A DNA stretch of 64,000 nt from Phaseolus vulgaris (taxonomy: Eukaryota; Streptophyta; Magnoliopsida; Fabales; Fabaceae): assembly GCF_000499845.2 (NCBI RefSeq), contig NC_023757.2, positions 39,725,162 through 39,789,161 on the forward strand, in the 5' to 3' direction. The notes beneath the pieces were generated by a model. The model did no database searches. It had not been told where the DNA came from and saw only the letters and a list, made by a program, of their open reading frames with translations. The position numbers and the translations under genes are program-made. Of the stretch, positions 13,201 to 26,400 are shown one piece after another (the stretch's first letter is position 1; every line of letters starts with the position of its first letter).

Positions 13201-16200
13201 TGCAAATTCCACTTACAAATTAGTTTTGTAGGATTAAGTTAGATTTAAATTCACTCTCTAAGAGTTTCTTGATTCAACAATTGCACTGGAATGCAAATTT
13301 ATCTGTGTCTGTATTGCAGAGCTTATCAATTTAGCATCTAATGTGCCCCCTAATGGCATGGGTGTTATACTTTTTTCTGTCCTTTTGTAGTATAATATAA
13401 GTTTCTTTTGCGTGTTCATGTTCTTCAAGATTGCTTGCGCTACAGCTGGGGAGGCTAGGGGATGGATGGAAGCATTTGACCAAGCTAAGCAACAGGTATG
13501 AAACAATAACGGGAAGTTTGTGTTTATAACTTGAGCATTGCGTTTGTTATTGGTTTGAGTTATTATTGTTAAAACCCAAGTCTGATTGCGATTGAAAGTT
13601 TATTTTCTGGGGCAGGGGGCTTGGATATGGAGTTTTTTTTTTTTTTCTTTTGTGAAATTTCAAATGTGTTTCCCTTTAAGTAAAGAAGACGGGATTAGTG
13701 GTTTGCTATTTGAAACAATTGGGATGTCATAAAGCTATATGGCATTTGGCATAATTTGTGAACAATTTTAATTTACTGGATATATTCTCTTTGTAGGCCG
13801 AGCATGAGCTGTCAAGAGGAGTTAGTGCTAGAGACAAACTAAACATGGAGAACGAGTATGCTCCCCCTTTTGAAATGCATTTGTACATTCAAGTCTCGTA
13901 GAATAACATTATTGAATTATCTTGTTGGTCATACTGATTAATAGTGTTGTATCATACGTAATAGCAGGGGCTTCCAATGCTTTTGGTCCTTGAAATCATA
14001 TGTGCTCTTCTTTTTTCCCATTCCTTCCTTACAAAATCTAAGACTAATAGTTTACTTCTAAATACTTTCAAGAAATACTGCTTAGAGTTAGATATTACTG
14101 TTTATGTTATATATATATGAGAGTTATGCATAATGAAAGACCAGCACAGTTCATGTGATCGTAGTTAAGTGTTCTGTTCTTAGAGACTGTTCTATTAGAT
14201 AATTTTACACAAAAACATATCATTGCTGTTTTTATGTCATGGAAGGATCAATCTTGAAGGACATCGACCTAGAGTGAGGCGATATGCCCATGGTTTGAAG
14301 AGGCTCATAAGAATTGGCCAAGGTACAAAAACCAAATCCATTCATGATATTATCGTGGAGTGCTTTTGAGGCATTAACATACTTAATTGATTTTATTGGA
14401 TGGCGTATTATACCTGTTATGCTTCTTGGGGATTACAATAGGGCATCTATTTTCTTTCATATTTCAGAACAACAACAATAGCTTTATCTCACTTGGTGGA
14501 ACCAAAATGTTAAGAAAATTTCATCACGAGATCGATTTCAATAATTTCTTCTAATGTTCTTCTTGGTCTCCCTTTACCCCTTTACACAAGTTAAAAAAAT
14601 TTATTTACTTTCTTATGAACTGAAGATCATAAATTTATCCAATCAGTATTACAAACATCCCTACCGAGCCTCTTATCAGTTCTAGAATCCCCAATGTGAC
14701 CATTGGTCCAAGTAAACTGTCTGCCAGATGAAGGCAAGTGAATAAAAGAATTCTGATCAAACCAGTCCTGGAACTCCCTGCAAGCCAAGGGAGAAGGATA
14801 ACTTTTCCCTCTATACTCATGACTCCCAGGCACAACGATAAAATCAATAAGAAAGGACAATGGAGCTGAAATCTGAGAAGATAGATTAGAGAGTTCCTAC
14901 CACAAATCACTTCTTCTAACTGAATAGCTGCTTGAAGAGCATAAATAACTGACACAAATATCTTGTACACCATTTTTAAAAGAAAAAGAAACTTTTTGAG
15001 TAGAAGTTTGTGCATACCTATTCAAGTAAAATTGTACGGAAACTATAGAGGAATTAACAAAGGAGAAATAAATCAGGGATTTAGTTAATCCCGTTGACAT
15101 AAAGCACTCCATTTTATTTCCTATTTCAAAAGGAGTAAATTTTGACTGTATCGATTTGCATTGAATATTGTTGGGTGACAGTTGTGTAAGTATGATTCTA
15201 TATCAATGATGATCGTATTTCTGCAAGGAATCCCATGTCACTTTTCTAATTTCTATAATTAGGGAGGGGTTGCTACGTTAGCATTTTATATCTAGTATGC
15301 TTCTCTCTTTATATTACTAGCTAATTTACTCTTATTTTTCTTTATGAAAGGCCCTGAGAAATTGTTACGACAATCATCAAAGTTGTCTTCTAGAACAGAT
15401 GGGTTTGAAGGGGACGTAGGAGATGCAGTTGAAGCACATCAATGGAAATGTGTTCTTACTTTGGCTGGTAATTTTCTTCTGTTTTGCATTATTTTGTGGC
15501 CTATTACAATGCTGTATTTTTTTCTTCTGTAGCCTAATACACTCCCCCCTTTTGTGATTTCTTGAGTTAATATTGATAAAATTATTTAATCCAGAACCAT
15601 AATAAACACCCCCTTTTGATTAATTCGTGGTTAAAAATGTAACTAAAGGCCCTTCTTTAATGGTAACATCTACTTCTGTTTGGATAGAGGATGGTGAGGA
15701 GGCCGGACTGTGGTAATAAAATCATTGTGGATCAGGGGAGAAAATTTTGGAGGGTATAACCCTCAGTCTTGCAGTCTGTTGCATACAGAAATATTTCATT
15801 TATCAGGAAAAAGTGAAAGAATGGTAAAAGTAACTCTACAAAGGAAAAAAATCATTGGTTTATTTGAAGTAAAACAACTTAAGTAACACTTCACTCATTC
15901 TTTGAATGACTTGATTTTCAAACTCTTAATACAAAATAATATGCTTTGACTTATGGTTTTTCCCACTTGTAATTCTTATTTATATTAGTTTCAATAGAAA
16001 AAGTTATAGTTAAATCTATCCTTATACATCTACATGTTTGTTTTGTCTGTGATTTCAGGTATTAGAATTTTTGAGGATGTTTCTGATAACAAGGTTTCTG
16101 AATCTATCCTTATACAATTCACTTCTTTGGGCAGGGGAGAGGACTTGGGCAATACTGATTATTGATTTATTTCTTGAAAACTAGTTGCTTTCCATTCACG

Positions 16201-19200
16201 TCTGTTATTCTAACATGAGTTGTAATAGTATAACACTTGTCTCATTGTTGATTCATTTAATTATCCAATACGTGTTTCTCTGTAGATATTTTCCTGTAAA
16301 GCTTAGCAGCATAAGTTTCTTGATGGAGTTTAGCTGAGAGAGTAAAGAGAGTGAATGACATCACAAGGTTCTGATACACATACACATAAATGAGACTTGA
16401 CAATCTCTAACAGAAACTAATGACTAACTGAAAATACCAACAGTGCAGAGCTAACAGTACATCAAAAAGGTCTTGGGATAAATTGAATAGTAATAATAGC
16501 TATTGTGTCCTAACCTTGCTTAATTCAATTAATGCATGGGTGTACGTGTGTATTTGCATATGTTGCTTATTGTTGGAGATTTCCAACGACTAGAGATAAA
16601 GACATTTCATAATATAAGTGAGTGCAAACTTCATCTTTGAACCAATTTTGTAAGATTGTGAGTTAGGCTTAACGTCCACTTCTTAATATGATGTCAGAGT
16701 CATTTAGAGTCTATCCTAGCGAGAATTTGTTGGGTTTATTTGGCCATCTGCTATCGGAGGGTGTGTTGAAGATCTCACATCGACTAGAGATAAGGATATT
16801 TCATGATATATAAGTGGGTGCAAACCTCATTATGAGTCGGTTTGTAAGGTTGAGTTAGGTTTAAAGTCCACTTCTTAACACCTATAATTACAACATTGAT
16901 TGCTAGTTATCAGGAACAATTTTATTAACTCATTATAAAAAAAATCGAATAGATCTTATTACTAAAAAATGGAATATTTTGATATTGCTTATGGAAAAAA
17001 GTGTTATTATTTTGAGACTCCATTTTCTTTGCTTTGGAATAGTTTGCATGTGTTCTTCCTATTATGAATTTGTGTCTTACATTAGAGGTTCTCAAGTAGT
17101 AATATTCTAGTATTTGCTCGGACCTGTATTAGTAATGTCATAATATTTTCAGAAGGTTGATTTTATATTTTTGTTCTACTTATGAATGATTTTTTCCCTT
17201 ATATGATAACCTAAATGGCTATCATTAATAAGAAAGTTCTGTCAATAAAAACCTTGATGCATCTTTGTAACCCAAAACCTTTTCTTTTTTATGCTGATGA
17301 ATCATCTTGTTTATGGATTCACTAGTTTTGTTAATACGTAAAATGTTATATGCTCATTGGCTTCTTTCCTATTTACAGCAATTGAGATTGGTGCTTTGGT
17401 TCATTATGACAGGGCAGATAAATAAGTCTGATTTCTGCTTTGACATTTTTGGTGCTTTGTAGAATGGTAAGACTGTCCTTGCAAAGTCTGTTGGTGTTAT
17501 TGATGCAACTGCAGATACTGTTTTTGAAGTTATTTTGAGCACTGAACAACAGAAAAGATATGAGTAAGTTTTCTATAGAAGGTGCTTGAGTGTCTTGATT
17601 ACATATTAGGGAAATTAAATTAGCCTCTTCTATGTTTATATTTGCAGGTGGGATACATTGATATACAACTTGGAACTTATTGATTCTTATGATGGACACT
17701 ACGATGTTGTTTATGGGACATATGATTCTAAGTATCTATCTCGGTAATCTATTGATGCTATTATTTTCAAATTAAAAAAATTATAGCATTGTGGAGATTG
17801 GATTGCTGTAATATATGCTCGGTTTTGTAAAGTTCATTGTTGTGTGAATTTTTTCAGTAACAGATTTCTCATTTGTATGGATTTTTTCAATGGTAAAGAT
17901 TTTTTGGCTTGGCTTCTATTGACTTAGGCTTCGTTCTGTATAGGACATGCTAATTTATTTGGTGTGTTCGTCAGTCCATTATATAGTTATTAGTGACTAA
18001 ATTTTAGTTGCCAATTAACTAGAGTTTCATGACATCTCTATTTTCTACCCATTGGCCTTATAATTTTGTTTTTCGTCAATGAATAGAAAGCAAGTTTTAT
18101 TCAAGTTATTCTTAATCATGATTTACTTTTTATAATTTTCACTGAATTAACTTTTATACCAGGTGGCACTCAAAGCAGGATTTTGTCTTCTCTAGACAAT
18201 GGTTTCGTGGACAAGATGGAACATATAGTAAGAACATGATTGTAGTGATTGCTTGTTTGGTCCTTTTGTAACCGTCAAGAATTAGTTCATTTAGTTTCAT
18301 TACTAGCATAGTAGTATTGTGCATTTAATTTAATTGTTGAAGATAGAATAGAAGCTTATACATATTACTAATCAAATGGAAATAATGATCTGGAAATGAA
18401 ATTTCTTTTATTTTGCGCATTGTATCCATATTTTTTTTACTGTAAACATGTATTTTTTTTAATAATTTGGTACTGTTATAGCAGTTTTTGTGACCTTGAT
18501 TTAGATGATCAGAATGTTGTATATTTTAAACATACTTGGACAATATATGCTGAAATATTCTATATATATTTAATTCTTGCAGCCATCTTGCAATGTCCAG
18601 CTGTACACAAGAAAAAGCCCCAAGTACCCGGATTTCGACGTGCAAAAGTTAATCGTAAGATAGCAATCTCTTGCATTAAATCCTTGGAATTGATAAGTGG
18701 TTCTTGGTAGTATTTAGTGGTATCCACATTAATTTCACACATTGGTGGAGAGTGTATTGATTTCTCTATGATGGGAATTATCTCTTACTTTAATTTCAGA
18801 CTCCAGCAACTTATTAGAAGAAAGAAAATATGACCACTGAATTGTATTTTTCAGTTTTTATCCCCTTATGTGTTGCATTTTGTCTGCAGCATCTTCATGG
18901 GAGATTAGAAATTTGAACACATCTATGGCATCAAATAACCCAAGATGTTTAGTGACCCACACTTTAGAGATAGACTCTTCGGCCTGGTCTCGATGGAAGA
19001 ACAACCAGAACTCAAAATTTCAGAGGAGCATTCCACATGCATTATTGTTCCAAGTGGCTGGTTAAGTATTTGTACCATTGTTTTTATCTTATATATTTCT
19101 CTGAATTTCTAGAATGTCTGGCACTTAGTTGAGATTATCAAAACTTTGTTGTCCAAACTCTTGCTTGTAGTCATCTTGGTAGTTTAAATAGGCTTCTTTT

Positions 19201-20434
19201 GATGTAGTTCTGAATTCTTTCTCTAGCAGTGAGAAAAGCAGGGCTGCTAATTGGAACATGATACAGAAGACATTATTCTGACATAAATTACCAGTTTCCG
19301 TCTTTCTTTCTTTCTTTCTTTTGATTAGGGGGTATTTCGGAGAATCAGGAAAGGAAAAGAGAGGAAGGGAGGAAGAGCTTTCTTTTTGGTAGTGTAGGAT
19401 TAGAAAATACCGGGGTGGGAGATTAACTTCTGGTTTACGAATGAATCTGATTAGTTGAGATCTGATCCCGTTTTAGTAAGACCTTAAGAATTTGGAATCA
19501 CACCAGAGAGGAAGAAAGTGAAGGATCTATTTTATTTAAATTTCAGCATGCAAGCGTACAGTCCAACACAGAAGCTATCTATGACCTTTGAAACCATTCA
19601 GGCTGGAGTCCATAAATTTATTGCCGTGTGACAAAACTATTCAGATTAGATTGAACTACACAAATTTATTAATTAACACATGTTTGTAAACTAAATCATT
19701 AACTAACATGAAGTGAACTGTTGACCTCAGGAGTTTGAATACTGACATAAGACTTAATTTCTACTAGTTATTCTGGTACTGTCCTGAACTGCAAGGTTTC
19801 CGCCTATAACAAGTTTTCCTCCTTCAAACAATGTAGAAACAACAAACTAAGCAATTAGCATAATTATTTTCTCTAAACCAAGTAGCTATCTTTACAAAAG
19901 TAACTCTCTTTTAAAAGTATTATATTCTATTTCAAAATAAGAAAAGGAAGTTTCTCGCGATGCAATGTTGGTGTGCCTTTTTTTCTCATGTTGAACAAAT
20001 TGCACGTGAATACCATTCTGGAGGCATTTAATATATATGTTTCTAAATAATGGGTCAGGTCTGAAGGAATACATTGCTGCCAATCCTGCACTCCACCACG
20101 AAAATGCCACCACAGTTGTTCATTCCAAAATCTCTGATGCTTCTATTTCTAGTGCTGAATGTGAGGATGAAATGCAGGATGAGTTTTATGATGCAGTTAC
20201 TGCTGATTCGTCAACATCAGATGAAGAAAGTGATGATGATCAAAAACTTGTTCTGCAGGTTTTCCTGATTCTACACCTATCAGCTATAAAAGTAGTCTAT
20301 TATAGAAATATGTGTTATTTGAGTTTTGTTAACTTCTATTGTTTAATCACATTTTCCAAATTATCAGGAGCCAAGAGTCAAGCTGAAGAATATTTCATGG
20401 GCAATCGCATCATTAGCTTTAAAGCGAACTGCAG
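10288..20434 (+). CDS. EDR2L: EDR2-like gene, 5' block: exons 1-15 (PH, START, acidic linker)
   Basis: Exons 1-6 encode the PH domain and the basic helix after it ([15 protein letters not shown] at the end of exon 6). Exons 7-13 encode the START lipid-transfer domain, with [16 protein letters not shown] across the exon 7/8 junction, [11 protein letters not shown] across exons 9/10 and [12 protein letters not shown] in exon 11. Exon 14 carries the acidic linker (DEESDDDQ) and exon 15 the start of the conserved [12 protein letters not shown] segment. Introns here are mostly 0.1-1.5 kb. They carry two TRIM-like elements (introns 3 and 8) and a LINE endonuclease relic (intron 6). Intron 13 (19061-20058) holds a (CTTT)n run near 19299 but no identifiable element. 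Confidence 0.92.
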
Positions 20435-23400
20435 GTAAGCTTTTACTTTGTTACTTGTGTTAAAATAAGAGAGAGAGAGAGAGGCATATGCTTAATCCCT
20501 ATTGTGTATTGAGCACATAGGGTTATACATTTATAAATAAGAAAATACAAAGAGAATAGGCCTAAGCCTGTTACATCTAACACTCCCCTCAAGTTGGTAC
20601 ATATAAATTGTATGTACCAAGCTTGTTACAAATATAATCAATTCTAGGTCCTCATAATGATTTAGTGAAAATATTTGCTAGTTGATCATTAGAATTGACA
20701 CACTTAGTTTGATATCTCCAGATACAATCTTTTCTCGAATAAAATGACAATACAATTTCAGTATGTTTGGTCTTTTCATGAAAGATGCGATTTGAGCTAA
20801 TATAAAGAACAACTTGATTGTCACATATACGTGTCATTTGAGTTACCTCTCCAAATTACAACTCTTGAAGTAACTCTTTAAGTCAAATAAGCTCACAAAT
20901 AGCTGAGGTCATATCATAGCTCTATATTCTGATTCCACAATAGATCTGACCACAACATTTTGTTTCTTGCTCTTCTAAGAGATCAAATTATCACCAATAG
21001 AGACATAATATCGGGAAGTAGATCTCTTATCAGAAGGAGAATTTGTCCAATTGACATGTGAATAACACATGACTTTAGTGTGATTATTGTGTCCATATAT
21101 AACAAACCTTTTTCAGGAGAACCTTTAATGTACTTCAATATACGAATGACAACATTCCAATGATATGCACATGGAGAATTAAAAAATTAACTCATCACAA
21201 TCACTGCTAAGGAAATGTCAGGACGAGTAAATATAAGATAGTTACTTTTTTCTTCTAATCTTCTGGAGAGTGACTCCCCCTGATTAGGTAGGTGTTTGGC
21301 ATTGGGATTCATGGGTGTGTCGACAAACTTTGAGTTTATTAACCCAGTTTCCTCCGAAATATCCAATGCATGCTTTCTTTGAGAGATAACAATTCCATTG
21401 TTGGAGTGTACTACCTCAATCCTCAAGAAATATTTGAGTTTGCCAAGGTCTTTGATTTGAAAGTGGTGAAAAGGTGTTGTTTTATCTGTGAGATGTCATG
21501 GTGATCACTGCCTGTAAGTACAACATCATCAACATATACTACTAAATAGATACACCCATCACTAGAGTGACGGCAAAAAAATGATTGATCTGCCTTATTG
21601 CGAATCACATACCAAATTATTGAACAACAATGCTAAATTTGCCAAACCAAGTTATAGGAGACATCTTGAGGCTATATAAAGATTTGCAGAGACGAAATAC
21701 CAATTTAGAAGACTCCCTTGAGAAACAAAACCTGGAGGTTGCTCCATATAAATTTCTTCCTACGAATCCCCATTAAGATAAACATTTTTGACATTCAGTT
21801 AGTAAAGAGGTCAACGTTGAAAGGCAACCATGACTATGAATAAGCAAACATGGACCACCTTTACAACTGGAGAAAAAGTGTCATCATAGTGTGAACAAAA
21901 AATTTGTGTATAACCTTTGTCCATGAGACAAGCTTTGACACGATCAATAGTACCATTAAGACTAACTTTGATAGCAAAAATCTACCTACAACCCACAACA
22001 AATTTCCCAAAAGATAAAGGAACGAGTTCCCAAGTTCCACTATTATGAAGAACACTTATTTTTATCAAGCATGATCTGATTCCAACCAGGATGGGCTAAG
22101 GCACCAACATATTTTGGAATTGACATGGAAGAAATAGACGAAAGGTAAGTATAAAGTGGTTGAGATAACTTATGACAACCCAAAGCAATATAAAGAGGAG
22201 AAAGATTATGACTAAAGCATATGGATGACAATGGAAGTTTAGGTTCAACTATTTGAGGCAGAAGGAATTGTAGGAATCACCACAAAATGTTGCCTTCATA
22301 AGAGAAATTTTTTCTTTGAAAGCTTCTCCAGAATCCGAGGACGCGCACATAAGAGGAGGGGGAAGGTTCTGAATTCACGATATTTCTTATTCAGCTCATG
22401 ATAACATATTAGAATAGGAACAAAGAGAATTTTGAGAGAGAAAATAACTCTGTAATTTTATTTTGTCATTCTGGGAGTGAAGGAATACATGAAAACATAT
22501 ACAACAGTTACATAGACATCTGGCAACAGTTGCAGAATTAACTATCTAATTGAACATCTGACAGAAAAGTCTCTCCCAAGGTATGTACAGTATGCAAAAA
22601 GCATCACAATACAACAATCTAGGCTGGCACCCTATTTTACGTTTATGATTTGTTGCATAGCCAAATAGCATGAAAATAAAGAAATTAAATACAAATGAGT
22701 CGGTGGACTCAACCAAAACTCACTTAAGAAACAAACCTAGAAAAAGGTAAAGAACATTTATTCCTAGAAAAATCATACCTAAGATAATCTGGAATACTAT
22801 CCCACCACTTGTTACAACGTTCTGTAATCACATAGCAAGCAAACTTGTTAGCATGATGGTTCTTTTTCCTATAAATATAAGAAACATGTTTAAAATGATT
22901 ACCACATTTAAACTTCATATCTTGCCACTTAGACCACAAATTCCAAAGAACAATCTGATTATTCTGAAATGGTGGAGCAACCATTCCAACCACAAACTAC
23001 GCCAACCTCTATCAAAAGAAAAATCAACCGCATAAGCAACTCCCATGATTTCAGGATGAATGGATTAATAAATTCTGAGGAAAATAGAAAAAAACATCCT
23101 ATTAAAGGAAAAGAAAGAATAGAGTAAATCCCTTGTGTATATTGAACACATAGGGTTATGTTTATATAGGAAAAAGAAACATATGGGCTAAGCCCATTAC
23201 ATAAATATGAGATATCTAACAATATCTATAATATCTCATAATATCAAATAATATCTAATTATATCTAATAATATCTAATTATATCTAATAATATCTAACA
23301 CTCCCCCTCAAGCTGGTGCATATAGATCATATGTACCCAGCTTGTTACAAATGTAATCAATATTAGGTCCTCGTAAGGGTTTAGTAAAAATATCTGCTAA

Positions 23401-26400
23401 TTGATTATTTGAATTAACAAACTCAGTCTTGATATCTCCTGATATAATCTTTTCTCGAATGAAATGACAATCAATCTCAATATGTTTTGTCCTTTCATGA
23501 AAAACTGGATTTGAGCTAATATGAAGAGCAGCCTGATTATCACATATCAGTGTCATTTGAGTAACCTCTCCAATTGCAATTCTTTAAGTAACTGTTTAAG
23601 CCAAATAAGCTCACAAGTAGCCGAGGCCATAGCTCTATATTCTGCTTCTGCACTAGATCTTGCCACAACACTTTGTTTCTTGCTCTTCCAAGAGATCAAG
23701 TTATCACCAATGGAGACACAATAACCAGAAGTTGACCTTCTATCAGATGGAGATCCTGCCCAATCAGCATCTGAATAACAAACGACTTTAGTATGGTTAT
23801 TATGACCATATAGCAAACCTTTTCCAGGAGAGCCTTTAATGTACTTCACTATACGAATGACTGCATTCCAATGATCTTCACATGGAGAATTAAGAAATTG
23901 ACTCACCACACTGACTGCAAAGGAAATATCAGGACGAGTAACAGTGAGATAGTTCAATCTTCCAACTAATCTCCTGTACTTCTCAGGATCTGAAAGAGGC
24001 TCCCCCTGATTGGGTAGAAGCTTGACGTTGGGATCCATGGGAGTATCAACAGATTTCGAATTCATCAACCCAATTTCCTCCAAAATATCTAATGCGTATT
24101 TTCTTTGAGAGATAACAATACCAGTATTGGATTGTGCTACCTCAATACCCAAGAAATATCTGAGTTTGCCAAGATCTTTGGTCTGAAAGTGTTGACAAAG
24201 GTGTTGTTTTACTTGTGAGATGCCATGATGATCACTGCCTGTAAGAACAATGTCATCAACATATACTACAAGATAGATACACCCAACACTTGAGTGACGA
24301 TAAAACTGAATGATCTCCTTCACTGCGAGTCATACCAAATTGTTGAACAACATTGCTAAATTTTCCAAACCAAGCCCTAGGAGACTGCTTGAGGCCATAT
24401 AAGGATTTGCGAAGACGACATACAAATCCAGAAGACTCCCCCTAAGCAACAAAACCGGGAGGTTGCTCCATATAAATTTCTTCCTGCAAATCCCCATTAA
24501 GAAAAGCATTTTTAACATCCAGTTGATAAAGAGACCATTGTTGAAGAGCAGCCATAGCTATGAATAAGCGAACAGAGGCCATCTTTGCTACTGGAGAAAA
24601 AGTATCACCATAGTCTAAACCAAAAATTTGGGTATAACCCTTAGCCACAAGACGAGCTTTGAGACGATCAATAATACCATCAGGACCAACTTTGATAGCA
24701 AAAATCCACCTGCAACCAACAACAGATTTCCTAGATGGTAAAGGAACAAGTTCCCAAGTTCCATTATTCTGAAGCACATTCATTTCATCAAGCATGGCGT
24801 GACGCCAACCAGGATGGGCTAAGGCATCACCTACAGATTTTGGAATGGATACAGAAGAAATAGACGAAAGGCAGGTATAAAAGGGTTGAGATAGTCTATG
24901 GTAACTCAAAGCAGTATAATGTGGAGAGGGATTACGAGTAGAACGTATACCTTTACGGATAGCAATAGGAAGATCAGGTTCAACAGTCGGAGGTTCAACT
25001 ACAGGAGCCGGAGGGGGATGAGGTGTTGGCACCAGAATAGAGTCTGCTGATGGACGATGAGACGGTTGACGACGACTATACACCTGAAGAGTTGGCGGCG
25101 GTGGTGAATTGTTAGGTGCACTAGGCACAACAAGAGGAATATTAACTTGATTATATGAAGAAATTGAAGGAGAAAGACAAGACTTAAAAGTAAAGGGAAT
25201 ATTCACTAAAGGTGACATCTGCTGAAATAAAATAACGATTTAAAGACGGTGAGAAACATTTATATCCTTTCTGTGATCTAGTGAACCCTAAAAAGACACA
25301 TTTGTGTGACTTAGGAGATAATTTATCAAGACCAGGACTAAAATTATGAACAAAACATGTGGACCCAAAAACTTTGGGAGGTAAAGAGTGGAGAGGGTCA
25401 TGTGGAAATAAAATAGAATGAGGAATTTTGTTATCTAAAACTGAAGATGGCATGCGATTAATGAGATAACATGCACTAAAGTTTGATGAAGAATACCATG
25501 AGAAGCCATAAAATTTTTAAAAGAATGAGAAAGATTCTCACGTCCATTATCACAGCGCAAAATTCTGATGGAAATTCCAAATTGATTTTTAATTTCATTA
25601 TAAAATATTTGAAATATAGAAAACAACTCAGAACGGTTTTTCATTAAAAATACCCAAGTACATCTTGAATAATCATCAATTAAAGTAACAAAATACTGAA
25701 ATCCTAAATTAGACTTAATACGACTTGGTCCCCAAATGTCAGAGTGAACTAAGGCAAAAGGAGATGAAGCACGTTGTGAGACACTACTAGGAAAAGAACT
25801 ACGAATGTGCTAATTGACACGACTCACACGATAAAGTAGACACATTAGACAAACTTGGAACAAGCTGTTGCATCTTGGCAAGACTAGGATGACCCAACCG
25901 AGCATGAATGAGAGATGGAAAATCCATAATTGCGCCAACATGTGCAGAGATCTGTAGTTGATAAAGTCCATGAGACTCACATCCGGTGCCAATCATCCGT
26001 CCCGAACTCCGGTCCTGTAAAGTAACAGAATCTTTGGTAAAAGAAATAACACAGTCAAGGGAACGAGTGAGACGACTAATGGATAATAAGTTAAATGGAG
26101 ACCCAGGGACATAAAGAACATTATCAATAGATAAAGATGAAAATATATTAATAGTACCAACACCATGTGATGGTACCCTATATCCATTGGCCATGGTAAC
26201 TGAAGGTAAATAACCCGTAGTAGATAGGGAAGTGAAAAAAGATTTATTACCAGTAATGTGATCAGTGGCACCTGAATCTAGAACCCAAGGGCCATGGGAA
26301 GTGGAGTGAGTGAGGCCAACAAAAGATGTACCTGAATGTGCAACAGAAGCCGTGGAACTAAGGTTCTGACGATCCTCATACCATTTAAGAAATTCATTGA

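Noticed and set aside
17373..17699. Minus-strand open frame of 108 codons
   Set aside because: It lies opposite exons 9-10 of the EDR2-like gene and reads as their antisense shadow.
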